64,000 nucleotides of DNA from Parvimonas sp035282405 (GCF_035282405.1 NZ_JAYKBP010000002.1:186001-250000); one strand, 5' to 3'. Positions 35,582 through 44,813 are shown, counted from the stretch's first letter. Numbers and translations are program-made. Notes: generated by a model from the sequence alone, not told the origin.

Positions 35582-37313
35582 CTTCTTCCTCCTTATCCAA
35601 ACTTTGATACTCAAATTGTTCCTTATACCAAGAATCTCTTGAAATAAGTTCTTCGTGAGTACCTCTGTCGATTATTTCTCCATTGTCCATAACTAAAATC
35701 AAATCAGAATGTTCAACTGCAGAAATTCTATGAGAAATAATTATATTTGTTCTATTTTTTCTATTTTCTTTAAGAGAATTTACAATTTTACTTTCAGTAT
35801 TAGCATCAATGGCAGAAAAAGAATCATCTAAAATCAGAATTTCAGGATCTCGATATAAAGCTCTTGCCAGAGAAATTCTTTGCTTTTGTCCTCCTGAAAG
35901 TCCAAGTCCACGTTCTCCAACAACTGTATCAAGTCCTTTTTCTAAATTTTGTATATCTTTATAAAAATCTGCCTTTTTTATAACATTTACAATTTTTTCG
36001 TCATTTTCTGCAATACTTCCAAATAAAATATTTTCTCTGACAGTTTTAGAAAGTAAAATATTCTCTTGACTTACATATCCGAATTTATTTCTTACTGATG
36101 TAATGTCATAGTCTTCATAAGGAATATTATTTATAAAAATCCTATTTTTATCAAAATTATAAAATCGCAAAATTTGTTTAACTAATGTACTCTTTCCACT
36201 TCCACTTTTTCCTACTATTCCTAAAGTTTCCCCCTTATTTAACTTAAAGCTAATATCTTTAAGTGAAACTGCTTTTTCTTCGGGGTAACTAAAAGAAAAG
36301 TTTTTAAATTCCATATTGGAAAAATCTTCTAAAATCTTAGCTCCATTTTCTATTTCCGTCTTATCATCAAGCAAAAGATTTATTCTATTTATCGAAACCA
36401 AAGCCCTTTTATAAGTATTTATACAATCTCCAAGTCCCCAAAAAGACCAAGTTAAAATTTCTCCAAGTCCAAAAAATGCCACCAATTTCCCAACTGACAT
36501 ACTTCCATTTCTTACCAAAATTGCCCCATAAAAAAGTCCAATTACCATAGAAATTGTTCTGATAAAAGTATTGGAAAAGAAAGACATTACCCAAAGATTT
36601 GCTTCAATATATGCCAACTCAAAATAATATTTAATTACTTTGGAAATATGATTTTGCCTAATTTCCTCATTTACATAACTTTTTATAAGTTTTATTCCCT
36701 CAATTATTTCTAAAATTTCTTGACTTGATTTTCCAAAAGTCAAATTCATTTTTTCATTCGCTTTCCCAATCTTTTTACTTATACTATTCGTAATAATGGC
36801 TGTAAAAACGAAAGGAAACATAACTGCAATTGTAAGTTTCCAAGAGATAAAAAATACTAAGTAAATTGCACATATCATAGGCATAATAATAGAATCACAT
36901 GCCATTAAAATTCCAAAAGTAAAATAATCATATATATATTTAGTTTCATTATCTGCAAGTCCAATTATATCCCCTGCAGTATTTTTTTGAAAAAAATCGG
37001 GAGATTTTTTTAAGATTTTTCTAAAGATTATATCTTTATAATACATTTTTAGTTTTGCACCCGAGCCATAAGCTACATATGAAAAAGTCATAAAACTAAA
37101 AAAGTTAACTACTCCTAAAAATATCATTAAGCCCACATATTTATAAACTTTTATAGCTTCAAAATTTGGACTTTTAAATAAATCTACAACATTTCCAACT
37201 AAAAATATTATATAAATTAAAATCCAACTACTTAAAATATCAAAAATAAGACCAAATAAAAATCTGGTTTTTGCCTTTTTAAAGCCGTCTCGGACAGCCC
37301 AATATATCCCCAT
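35571..37313 (-). CDS. Heterodimeric ABC exporter subunit (degenerate Walker B)
   Basis: A 580-residue half transporter with six helices and a C-terminal ATPase. Walker A VGKSGSGKST near 370 and signature LGLSGGQKQR near 475 are canonical, but Walker B reads ILILDDSFSAID, with Asp in place of the catalytic Glu. That is the degenerate-site subunit of asymmetric exporters. It overlaps its partner by 11 bp. The ATG at 37313 is preferred to 37331 because AAGGTGA lies between. Substrate unknown; relatives export drugs. Confidence 0.92.
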   Translation of the reverse strand: MGIYWAVRDGFKKAKTRFLFGLIFDILSSWILIYIIFLVGNVVDLFKSPNFEAIKVYKYVGLMIFLGVVNFFSFMTFSYVAYGSGAKLKMYYKDIIFRKILKKSPDFFQKNTAGDIIGLADNETKYIYDYFTFGILMACDSIIMPMICAIYLVFFISWKLTIAVMFPFVFTAIITNSISKKIGKANEKMNLTFGKSSQEILEIIEGIKLIKSYVNEEIRQNHISKVIKYYFELAYIEANLWVMSFFSNTFIRTISMVIGLFYGAILVRNGSMSVGKLVAFFGLGEILTWSFWGLGDCINTYKRALVSINRINLLLDDKTEIENGAKILEDFSNMEFKNFSFSYPEEKAVSLKDISFKLNKGETLGIVGKSGSGKSTLVKQILRFYNFDKNRIFINNIPYEDYDITSVRNKFGYVSQENILLSKTVRENILFGSIAENDEKIVNVIKKADFYKDIQNLEKGLDTVVGERGLGLSGGQKQRISLARALYRDPEILILDDSFSAIDANTESKIVNSLKENRKNRTNIIISHRISAVEHSDLILVMDNGEIIDRGTHEELISRDSWYKEQFEYQSLDKEEEDEN

Positions 37314-37337
37314 TAAATCACCTTCTCTCATTTCAAA

Positions 37338-37364
37338 AAAAGCTCTTCAAAAAGAAGAGCATTT
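37338..37364 (-). terminator. Terminator of the lacI-type gene
   Basis: Stem GCTCTTC/GAAGAGC around AAAAA with a T run on the minus strand, between the regulator and the ABC operon. Confidence 0.75.
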
Positions 37365-37375
37365 TTAAAATTTTT

Positions 37376-38395
37376 TTACTTTTTTTTCTTAGTAAATGTT
37401 GCAACTGAACCTCTTTCAATTATTCTTGAAGGTAAGATTGTAACATCTTTTAATTTTTCTTCATTTCTAAGTTCCTTAATCAACTTTCTCATAGAAATTG
37501 CTCCCATATCATAATATGGCTCTTCTATGGTTGTAAGTGCAGGTCTGTAAATTGAAGCAATTAAATCATCGCCAAACCCTGCAACTGAAATGTCTTGTGG
37601 AACTTTAAGACCATTATCGTAACAATAACTTATAAAGCCGATAGCCAAAGCATCTTCACTTGCAAAAACAACAGTTGATTTATTTTCATTGATAAGTTTG
37701 AAAATCTCTTTTCCCATATCATATCCTGCTTGAACTGTTATATCTTTTGCATTTATAAGTGCTGATTTTACTTTTCTTTGTGCAACAGCTTCATTAAATC
37801 CTGCAAGTTTTTCTCTACCAATTCTACTCGTAACATCTTCACTTATAAAAACGATACTTTCATGACCTTCATCTACAAGATAATTTGTCATTTTGTTACA
37901 AGTTGATTTATAATCAATACTTACAGTATGTTCATCTGTATATTCGTAAAATTTATCAAGTCTTACAAAAGGAATTTTTTTACTTTTCAACTTAAACAAT
38001 ATTTCAGGATTAATCTTTTCACTAATCATAATTATACCTTCAACTTGTTTAGTGCACATAAATTCGATAATCTTATGCTCTACTTCAATATCTCCATACG
38101 TACTAGAAAGTAAAATATCGTAATTGTACATTCTACCGATTTCTTCAATTCCTCTAATGATTTGAGCCATATAAGAAATACCAATATCTTTCACAATTAC
38201 CCCAATCATATTTGATTTTCTCATTACAAGACTTCTTGCCAATTCATTAGGCTTAAAATCCAATTTTTTTATTGCATCTAAAACTTTTCTTCTTGATTCC
38301 GGACTAACAGGTTTTGATTCATTCATAACTCTTGAAACAGTAGAGATTGAAACTCCTGCTAATTTAGCTACATCTTTTATAGTAGGTGCTGACAT
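37376..38395 (-). CDS. LacI/GalR family transcriptional regulator (CcpA-like)
   Basis: A 339-residue regulator. N-terminal HTH TIKDVAKLAGVSISTVSRV with hinge helix DFKPNELARSL near 50-60, then a periplasmic-binding-like effector domain (GVIVKDIG, SEDALAIGF, SVAGFGDD, TTIEEPYYDMG). Overall resembles CcpA-type members, but no sugar genes are adjacent, so it is either a global regulator or acts in trans. It carries a cre-like site in its own upstream region. Lysine-rich C-terminal tail. Confidence 0.92.
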   Translation of the reverse strand: MSAPTIKDVAKLAGVSISTVSRVMNESKPVSPESRRKVLDAIKKLDFKPNELARSLVMRKSNMIGVIVKDIGISYMAQIIRGIEEIGRMYNYDILLSSTYGDIEVEHKIIEFMCTKQVEGIIMISEKINPEILFKLKSKKIPFVRLDKFYEYTDEHTVSIDYKSTCNKMTNYLVDEGHESIVFISEDVTSRIGREKLAGFNEAVAQRKVKSALINAKDITVQAGYDMGKEIFKLINENKSTVVFASEDALAIGFISYCYDNGLKVPQDISVAGFGDDLIASIYRPALTTIEEPYYDMGAISMRKLIKELRNEEKLKDVTILPSRIIERGSVATFTKKKK

Positions 38396-38431
38396 TTTAT
38401 CACTCCTTTAAAAATAAATTTATAATTACAA

Positions 38432-38446
38432 TTAAATCGTTTACAA
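38432..38446. promoter_or_regulatory. Candidate LacI-family (cre-like) operator
   Basis: TTGTAAACGATTTAA on the minus strand, upstream of the LacI-type gene, has the central AACG/CG dyad of LacI/CcpA operators with one half imperfect. Suggests autoregulation; not tested. Confidence 0.4.
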
Positions 38447-38582
38447 ACTCCAACATTATTATATCATAGATTTTAATAAAATAAAACACTTTAGAAAAAT
38501 AAATTCACAAATTTTCCCTATAAAATACATAAAATTTATAAAATAAATTTATCAAAATCAAAAAATATTAAAGTAAAAAAAT

Positions 38583-38614
38583 ACTGTAAAATGATTTTCA
38601 AACTATTTCACAGT
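38583..38614 (-). terminator. Terminator of the three-gene ABC operon
   Basis: ACTGTAAAAT (38583-38592) pairs with ATTTCACAGT (38605-38614) with one wobble, followed by a T run on the minus strand. Confidence 0.75.
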
Positions 38615-38622
38615 AAAAAAAT

Positions 38623-39507
38623 TTATTTTTTTATTTTAATATATAAACTGTACAAAACAGTAGAAATAAGCAATGCAATAAAACATACTGCAATTTCTAT
38701 TTCAATATAATTAAGTAAAGCCTTTTTTACAGGTAAAAATCCACCTGCCAACTCGTGAAAAACAGGATAATCAAAATCAATTTTCCACTTCCAAAAGTAT
38801 GAAAAAACTAAACTTAATCCAAACTGACTTATTATTAATACAATATTAATAATAAAAGAAATAATAGCCTTAGAAACTATAAAACTCGTCTTTTTTATAG
38901 GAAGTGTAAATAAAAATCCCTTATGATAGTTAAAATCTAAATAAGTAGTTATAAAGAAATAAAATAGAGTTACTAAAAAAATTACAGATAGAATATACTT
39001 TATATTATTATATTCAACTAAAACTCCATCCAATGGAGCTTCTTCATATTGATAAGTTCCATTCACTTTAATAATTTCGGATAGCCTTTCTTTTTCATGT
39101 TGTGCATAACTTTTTGACATAGAAAAATCTATATCACTTTCCTTAATTTCAATGATTTTTTCGTACATCACAATTGCACTCTCCATAAAGCCTCTTTCAT
39201 TTCCACTATATCTAAGTTTTACAGTATTTTCAGCTATATCAAGAGATTCCTTTAACAAATCCATTTTTTCTTTATCAGCAGAATATATACAAGGCGACTT
39301 TCCGTCAGCGGGATATAAAATGTCTCCTATTCCTTTTTTTATCAAAAGTAATTCATGTTTTTTATCGGCATCGACTTGTTGATAATTTAAATAATTTTTA
39401 TAAAATAGAGAAGCTAATAAAACTAGTATAACTCCTAAAATTACTACAAATATTCTACTTCTTATAAATTTTTTACATTCTAATATCAAAGTATTCATAA
39501 CATTCAC
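38623..39507 (-). CDS. ABC transporter permease subunit
   Basis: A 294-residue membrane protein with an N-terminal helix (residues 17-36), a roughly 130-residue extracytoplasmic segment, and about four to five helices after residue 170 (one break with HELAGGFLPVKK). Layout of an ABC-2 permease. It begins on the base following the ATPase stop, so the genes are coupled. Works with the ATPase and the other permease of the operon. Substrate unknown. Confidence 0.8.
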   Translation of the reverse strand: MNVMNTLILECKKFIRSRIFVVILGVILVLLASLFYKNYLNYQQVDADKKHELLLIKKGIGDILYPADGKSPCIYSADKEKMDLLKESLDIAENTVKLRYSGNERGFMESAIVMYEKIIEIKESDIDFSMSKSYAQHEKERLSEIIKVNGTYQYEEAPLDGVLVEYNNIKYILSVIFLVTLFYFFITTYLDFNYHKGFLFTLPIKKTSFIVSKAIISFIINIVLIISQFGLSLVFSYFWKWKIDFDYPVFHELAGGFLPVKKALLNYIEIEIAVCFIALLISTVLYSLYIKIKK

Positions 39508-40377
39508 CTACTCAGCAAACAGTCTTTGATACATCTGTTCAGACGCATTTATATGCTCTCTTATTTTAAATAATTTTATGCCTTTATCCTGTATTGCCTT
39601 AATTGCATCGTCAAAAGAGTTCTTTTTAAACTGGCAAATTATCATATCTTTTTCAATTTCGGCACTTACTACAAATGGAGATAAAATTTCTAAAGTTTGA
39701 TCATTTGAAGTAGTATCAATGGCATAGATTAAAAATTCGTCTTCTACAATTTTTTTGACAATTTTTTTGTCCTTTATGAATAAAAGATTATCAGTTAATT
39801 GACTAATTTCTCCTAAAAAATGTGTAGATAAAATTACCAGAGTTCCCCTTTCTGAAATTTCTTTTAACATTACTCTAAGCTCTATTTGACTGCTCGGATC
39901 AAGTCCATTAAAAGGTTCGTCAAGCAATAAAACTTCAGGATTATTTATAAGTGCAATAGCCAAAAGCAATCTCTGTTTCATTCCCAAAGAATAAGTCTTT
40001 ACAGGTCTTTTATAAAATTTTTCAATCTTTGTCAAACTTACAATTTCATTTATTCTAGTCTTTGGTAATTTTTGTATATTTGCGACAAATTTCAAATGAT
40101 CAAGTCCTGTTAAATTTGGAAATAAAATACTTGCATCCTGTAAATATGACAATTTTTTAAAAATAGCATTATCCCTATTATCTATGCCATTTACAGTAAT
40201 CTGTCCGGATTGATAACTAATCAAATTTGTAACACAATCTAAAAGAGTAGTTTTTCCCGTTCCATTAGGTGCAACCAAAGCCCAAACCTCTGCATTTTCA
40301 AGTTCTAAAGACAAATCATTCAAAACTATATTTTCTCCATATCTTTTAGTAAGATTTTTTATACACAAACTAGGCAT
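39508..40377 (-). CDS. ABC transporter ATP-binding protein
   Basis: A 289-residue ATPase. Walker A APNGTGKTTLL near 36 (Ala and Thr at positions usually Gly and Ala), signature YSLGMKQRLLLA near 125, Walker B VLLLDEPFNGLDP near 148, switch His in STHFLGEI. The signature is SLGMK rather than SGGQ, common in ABC-2-type ATPases. Overlaps the upstream permease by 8 bp and abuts the downstream one. Powers the exporter of this operon. Confidence 0.9.
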   Translation of the reverse strand: MPSLCIKNLTKRYGENIVLNDLSLELENAEVWALVAPNGTGKTTLLDCVTNLISYQSGQITVNGIDNRDNAIFKKLSYLQDASILFPNLTGLDHLKFVANIQKLPKTRINEIVSLTKIEKFYKRPVKTYSLGMKQRLLLAIALINNPEVLLLDEPFNGLDPSSQIELRVMLKEISERGTLVILSTHFLGEISQLTDNLLFIKDKKIVKKIVEDEFLIYAIDTTSNDQTLEILSPFVVSAEIEKDMIICQFKKNSFDDAIKAIQDKGIKLFKIREHINASEQMYQRLFAE

Positions 40378-41623
40378 ATTTACTCCTCCTTCTATCCTGC
40401 ATAAAAGCTATACAAATTAATAAAATTGTTAAAATACAAATTCCAATTGCTAAAATTTTACAAGATTTGTTAAAACTATAAGTAATTGTTTTAAATAAAA
40501 AATTTATACTACCATCAGCTATTTTTCCAACTCTCCAGTATGAAAACGGATTATACCATTTATTAAACATCTGTAATGTTGCTATAACTCCAAAGGATAA
40601 AATAACAGATTTTACACTCGATTTTACAAAAGTAGAAATTGCACTTGTAACAAGGAATATAAATATTCCATAGAGCAAGAACAAAATAAAACTTTTTATT
40701 AAAACATCAGATATTGGAACAATCTTATATCCAAAACTCATAAGTGAAAAATAATCACTTTTTACTATATAAGTTGTAATCGGATATTTAAAAGATGATG
40801 CCCCACTTATTAAAAATTCTATTCCAAAAAATATTGCAGGTATCAATAGTCCAAGTATAATCGTTAAAATTCCACCTGTAAAAAGTCCCGACGATACAAT
40901 CCTAAATTTACTTGCTCCCGATGTCCTTAAAAATCTAATTGTTTTATTTTGGCTCTCCTCCAGTTTTGAAAATAAAATACCAAAAGTTACTACAATTATA
41001 AAAGTATAGATTAACACCAAATTATTTGTAAAAAAGTCCCATAATCTATGTGAAGTTCCGATTAATGTTTTTTTACTATTTAGATTTAGAGCTTCCTCTT
41101 CTTCTGAAGTTCTAGGTTGGTCAAACTCTGTTCTCTGCAATTTTAAAGGATGAGCTGAAGGAATATTATTGTCTTTTAAATATTTTAAGGTTTCATAAGT
41201 TATTTCAATAGTTAATCGATGAATATCAATTGTGCCTAAACCCATAGCAATAAAGCTATTAGTTTTTTCAGGTTTAAGAAATTTCATATATATTTCATAT
41301 AGAGTTTTCCAATCATAATTTTTACTAGCTTCATATTTAACCTTGTCATCTTCTAATAACTTTGAAAAATCTTCTCTTTCTCTAGTTAAATCTTCTATTT
41401 CCTCCTTAGTAAGATTGTTTTGAGATAATTTTTCTTCAATTTCTTTGATAATAGATTCATGATATTTTAATGATTCTTCCTTAGAAGAAATATATTCATC
41501 ATTAGTCTTCTTGTTTTCAATTTTTGAAACAGAAGACATAACAATTCCAATAATTATAATTATAATAAGAAATAGAATATTTTTCTTCTGTTTTATAAAA
41601 TATTTAAAAAACAAATTACACAT
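40370..41623 (-). CDS. ABC transporter permease-like protein, large
   Basis: A 417-residue membrane protein with one N-terminal helix, a long charged extracytoplasmic coiled-coil-like stretch (about 35-110, rich in Glu and Lys), and about five helices from residue 200 on. This resembles the larger subunit of split ABC-2 exporters. The ATG at 41623 is chosen over the upstream in-frame ATG at 41680 because GGGAGGTAG sits immediately before it. First gene of the operon. Substrate unknown. Confidence 0.78.
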   Translation of the reverse strand: MCNLFFKYFIKQKKNILFLIIIIIIGIVMSSVSKIENKKTNDEYISSKEESLKYHESIIKEIEEKLSQNNLTKEEIEDLTREREDFSKLLEDDKVKYEASKNYDWKTLYEIYMKFLKPEKTNSFIAMGLGTIDIHRLTIEITYETLKYLKDNNIPSAHPLKLQRTEFDQPRTSEEEEALNLNSKKTLIGTSHRLWDFFTNNLVLIYTFIIVVTFGILFSKLEESQNKTIRFLRTSGASKFRIVSSGLFTGGILTIILGLLIPAIFFGIEFLISGASSFKYPITTYIVKSDYFSLMSFGYKIVPISDVLIKSFILFLLYGIFIFLVTSAISTFVKSSVKSVILSFGVIATLQMFNKWYNPFSYWRVGKIADGSINFLFKTITYSFNKSCKILAIGICILTILLICIAFMQDRRRSKYA

Positions 41624-41829
41624 AACTACCTCCCAAGCAAAAATCCATCCAAAAATATTTATATTTAAGATATATTTCAATAAATTTTAATTTATCTATT
41701 TACTTTCTGTTCTAGGTAAATCATTACCACAAGAATATCATAATTGTTATTTTTGTCAAATATATTGAAATATAAGCTTTATATTTTAAATAAAGATTAA
41801 AATTTCGTATATTGTAAAATTGTGTCCAT

Positions 41830-42051
41830 TTACTTGACTATGTTGCAAATGTAAATCACTTTTGAACTCATTTGTTTATTTAATTTTTCTTTCCACTCAT
41901 AAAAAGAACTTTTGTTTAGTTTAGCTACCTTTAACCATTGTAATATTGTAATTGATTTATATTCTTTTGCCTTGCTTAATTCAATTATCACTTTCGCTTT
42001 TTCCTTGTTTTTAAGTCTTTCTCCATAAGCAAGGTTTGAAGTTTTTTTCAT
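41830..42051 (-). pseudogene. IS3-family OrfB remnant (N-terminal part only)
   Basis: About 73 codons ending in a premature stop. It reads IELSKAKEYKSITILQWLKVAKLNKSSFYEWK, which is the N-terminal HTH_21-type region of IS150/IS3 OrfB. The catalytic DDE domain that should follow is absent. It is in a -1 frame relative to the OrfA remnant upstream, with an A AAA AAC slippery run where the two frames meet (about 42041-42048), as in frameshift-expressed IS3 transposases. Not functional. Confidence 0.8.
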
Positions 42052-42535
42052 AAGCTATAGCCGCCTTTAAAAGGAGATTTTCTCCTCTTAGTCTTAAAAG
42101 CTCCTCTCTTTCACTTTCTTTTAAATTTTCTTTTCTTTTTTGTTTTTTTGGTATAGTTTTTTTCATTTTAGGCTTTCTTCCTTTTGTTTTACTATTTAAA
42201 CCATCTAATCCACTTTCATTATATTTCTTTTGCCAATTAGCTATGATAGAAGCATTAGATATATCAAATTTAACAGCAGTTTCTCTAAAAGTTAAATTAT
42301 TGGTTTTTCTATATTGTAATACAAACAGCTTAAAATTACTAGTATAACATTTGTTTTTAAATTTTTTACTTATACCTTCAATACCATTATCAGAATACCA
42401 TTTTATCCAATTTGAAATAGTTGTTTGTGGTATCTTATATTTTTTTGATAATTCAGATTGACTAATATTATTTTTCTCATATTCTTTAATTACTTTTATT
42501 TTTATACTTATATCAAAAAACCCCCAAATCCTTTG
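42011..42535 (-). pseudogene. IS3-family OrfA remnant (5' truncated)
   Basis: An open frame of 175 codons without an ATG start. It reads VIKEYEKNNISQSELSKKYKIP then TTISNWIKWY, and a second HTH FRETAVKFDISNASIIANW, followed by a Lys-rich linker and a leucine-zipper-like SEREELLRLRGENLLLK. This is the two-HTH OrfA of the IS150 group. The usual start region is replaced by a hairpin at 42516-42551. The frame ends at 42011 beyond the slippery run. Remnant of a dead insertion sequence. Confidence 0.82.
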
Positions 42536-42552
42536 TCAGGATTTAGGGGTTC
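42515..42552 (-). terminator. Strong hairpin/terminator at the IS junction
   Basis: AACCCCTAAATCC pairs with GGATTTGGGGGTT (one wobble) around TGACAAA on the minus strand, followed by six T. It would stop transcripts coming from the prfA direction before they enter the IS3 remnant; may originate from an IS end. Confidence 0.75.
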
Positions 42553-42558
42553 ACATCA

Positions 42559-42639
42559 GAAAGAGTAGCATTTATTGAAAATTGGATAAATAATTATTCT
42601 AAAAAACTATTTAATTATAAAACACCTTTTGAAGTTTTT
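42559..42639 (+). pseudogene. C-terminal fragment of IS30-like transposase
   Basis: On the plus strand, opposite to the IS3 remnant, a short frame reads RVAFIENWINNYSKKLFNYKTP and then FEVF, the C-terminal signature of IS30-type integrase-core transposases (NNYPRK ... NYKTPNEVF). Everything upstream is missing. The fragment runs into the end of the truncated membrane gene at 42640. Assignment rests on this one motif. Confidence 0.6.
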
Positions 42640-42831
42640 TCAATTGACCAACTTATTCTTACAATTTATATTTTTAATTTTTTCTCTATATTTATAAATT
42701 AAAATTGCTCCTGTAAATGCAATTAAAACAAGTAAAATATGCGTTAAACCATATTTTTCTATGTCATATCCCTCAGGCTTTGACCTAAAGAAATAAATAA
42801 AAAAATCTAAAATTCTTTCTAAAAAATTCAA
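42640..42831 (-). pseudogene. Truncated small membrane protein gene (possibly YwaF/TIGR02206-like)
   Basis: A 63-codon frame with TTG start, 3 bp after the C39-like protease stop and with AAAGGAG at the right distance. It encodes KYGLTHILLVLIAFTGAILIYKY, one clear membrane helix after a short amphipathic start. This looks like the N-terminal helix of a longer polytopic protein (TIGR02206/YwaF type is one candidate) cut by the adjoining transposase debris; the last residues NCKNKLVN read through junk. It might alternatively be a genuine single-helix protein. Confidence 0.45.
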
Positions 42832-42833
42832 CC

Positions 42834-43739
42834 CTACTCTCCTTTAGTAAAAGACCAAGCATTCTTTATCTGAGATTTTAATCTTTCAAAACTCCACTTT
42901 TCGCTTGTATTTGTAGGACTATTTGGGTCATTTATTATGAACATACCATCTTCATCAACTCCAACCAAAACAATATAATGTCCTATTGAAGAAAAATCTC
43001 CAGGCCCTACATTCGCAATTATAGGTCTTCCACTTTTTAATTCATTTTTAAAAACTTCTTCATCTGTCTTCAAATCTTTAACTTTTAATCCATATTTTTT
43101 GGGAACTTCTTTAAAATAATTCCAACCCGTTCCTGATCCTTCAGCGTATTCTTCATATTTTGCCAATTCAACAGGAGTTATGGAATTATCTTTCAAAAGT
43201 CCAGAAACAACCATTGCCATTGAAGTTGGTCCACAACCATTTATTGCTATATTATCATCAGTATATTTCTTTTGTCCCCAACGTCTATCCCATTGTAAAT
43301 AATATGGAATATCTCTTTTAAAATCAACACTTTCGCCAGTAAAATTATCAACTGTTCTATTTTCAAGCTTGTCCTTAACAAAAAGTTTTGCAGAAGGATT
43401 TTTATAAAGCATAGCTAAATAACCATAACTTAATTTATCTTTGCTTTTTAATATTTCTTGAATATCTGAATCCTCACTATTTTTAAGACCTTCAAGAACA
43501 GTTTTTTCAGTTAAAATACTTGCCTTTTTACCTGTATTAACTTTTGTTGAAAGTTTAGTTACATCTATTCCATTAGCATTTAAAGGTTTTGGCTTAGTTT
43601 CAACCTCTTTCACTGTATTAACTACAGCTTTATTTTCTTTTTTCGCAAAAACGAAATTGAAAAATACGAAAACTCCAAATATATACAATACAAGATAAAT
43701 ACCAATTTTAGTTAATTTATTTTGTAAATTTTGATTCAT
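42834..43739 (-). CDS. Membrane-anchored C39-like papain-fold peptidase
   Basis: A 301-residue protein with one N-terminal membrane anchor (about 12-31), a linker, and a C-terminal C39_2 domain. Catalytic residues are Gln149 in LQWD, Cys169 in NGCGPTS, His254 in GHYIVLVG and Asp271 in INDPN. Such proteins act outside the membrane on unknown peptides; unlike bacteriocin transporters it has no ABC part. Starts 3 bp after the prfA stop, so it is cotranscribed with the release factor gene; GGAG precedes the ATG. Confidence 0.88.
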   Translation of the reverse strand: MNQNLQNKLTKIGIYLVLYIFGVFVFFNFVFAKKENKAVVNTVKEVETKPKPLNANGIDVTKLSTKVNTGKKASILTEKTVLEGLKNSEDSDIQEILKSKDKLSYGYLAMLYKNPSAKLFVKDKLENRTVDNFTGESVDFKRDIPYYLQWDRRWGQKKYTDDNIAINGCGPTSMAMVVSGLLKDNSITPVELAKYEEYAEGSGTGWNYFKEVPKKYGLKVKDLKTDEEVFKNELKSGRPIIANVGPGDFSSIGHYIVLVGVDEDGMFIINDPNSPTNTSEKWSFERLKSQIKNAWSFTKGE

Positions 43740-43742
43740 AAT

Positions 43743-44813
43743 CTACTCCGCAATTGCTAGCATCTTTTTAGCTTGATCACTTGTAATTAGAGCATCTATC
43801 ATATCTGAAATATCTCCGTTTAAGAAACCATCCAATTGATAAATAGTCATATTTATTCTATGATCTGTAACTCTTCCTTGAGGGAAATTATATGTTCTTA
43901 TTCTTTCAGATCTATCTCCTGACCCTATTTGTGATTTTCTTGCATCTGCAATGTCCTTATTTTGTTCTTCTTGATACTTTTCATAAAGTCTTGATTTCAA
44001 AATCTTCATTGCCTTATCCTTGTTCTTAAGTTGCGACTTTTCATCTTGACAAGTTACAACAACTCCTGTAGGAATATGTGTAATTCTAACAGCAGAGTCA
44101 GTTGTATTTACACATTGTCCACCATTACCACTCGCTCTATAAACATCAATTCTAAGATCATTTTGATTTATAATAACATCGACATCTTCAACTTCCGGTA
44201 AAACTGCAACAGTTGCTGCAGAAGTATGTATTCTTCCACTTGATTCCGTAGCAGGAACACGTTGAACTCTATGAACACCACTTTCATATTTTAGTTTTGA
44301 ATATGCACCCTGACCTTTAACCAAGAAAACAACTTCTTTTATTCCTCCGACACCTTGTTCTGAAATACTCATTATTTCAGTTTTCCATCTTTGTTTGTCA
44401 GCAAACATTCTATACATTCTAAGCAAATCTTCTGCAAAAAGTCCCGCTTCATCTCCACCAGTACCGGCTCTTACTTCCATAAATACATTCTTTTCGTCAT
44501 TAGGGTCTTTTGGTAATAATAAAATTTTAAGATCTTGTTCTTCCTTTTCAATACTATCTTCCAGCTCAGAAATTTCTTCCTTGACAAGTTCTTTCATTTC
44601 ATCATCCAGACTTTCTTTTAACATCTCTTTATTTTCTTCAAGTTCTTTCTTATGCTTGGAATATTCTCTATATTTTTCAACAATCGGCTTCATATCGCCA
44701 TGTTCTTTAGCAAGTTTTTGCCAAACATTCATATCTTTCATAATTTCAGGATCTATGATTTTCTTTTCAAGTTCCTCAAATTTTTCCACTAATAATTCTA
44801 ATTTATCAAACAA
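43743..44813 (-). CDS. prfA: Peptide chain release factor 1
   Basis: A 356-residue factor that terminates translation at UAA and UAG. The GGQ tripeptide lies in SGNGGQCVNTTDSAV near 230 and the PAT stop-codon-reading motif in RVPATESSGR near 185, which separates it from RF2. The start is TTG at 44813, with AAAGGAG 9-10 bp upstream; no better ATG exists. Usually follows a methyltransferase prmC, which is not here; instead a C39-like peptidase follows. Confidence 0.96.
   Translation of the reverse strand: MFDKLELLVEKFEELEKKIIDPEIMKDMNVWQKLAKEHGDMKPIVEKYREYSKHKKELEENKEMLKESLDDEMKELVKEEISELEDSIEKEEQDLKILLLPKDPNDEKNVFMEVRAGTGGDEAGLFAEDLLRMYRMFADKQRWKTEIMSISEQGVGGIKEVVFLVKGQGAYSKLKYESGVHRVQRVPATESSGRIHTSAATVAVLPEVEDVDVIINQNDLRIDVYRASGNGGQCVNTTDSAVRITHIPTGVVVTCQDEKSQLKNKDKAMKILKSRLYEKYQEEQNKDIADARKSQIGSGDRSERIRTYNFPQGRVTDHRINMTIYQLDGFLNGDISDMIDALITSDQAKKMLAIAE

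Noticed and set aside
42553..42702. Plus-strand ORF extending from the IS30-like fragment to 42702
   Set aside because: After about 42640 the frame is antisense to the truncated membrane gene and no longer resembles a transposase.
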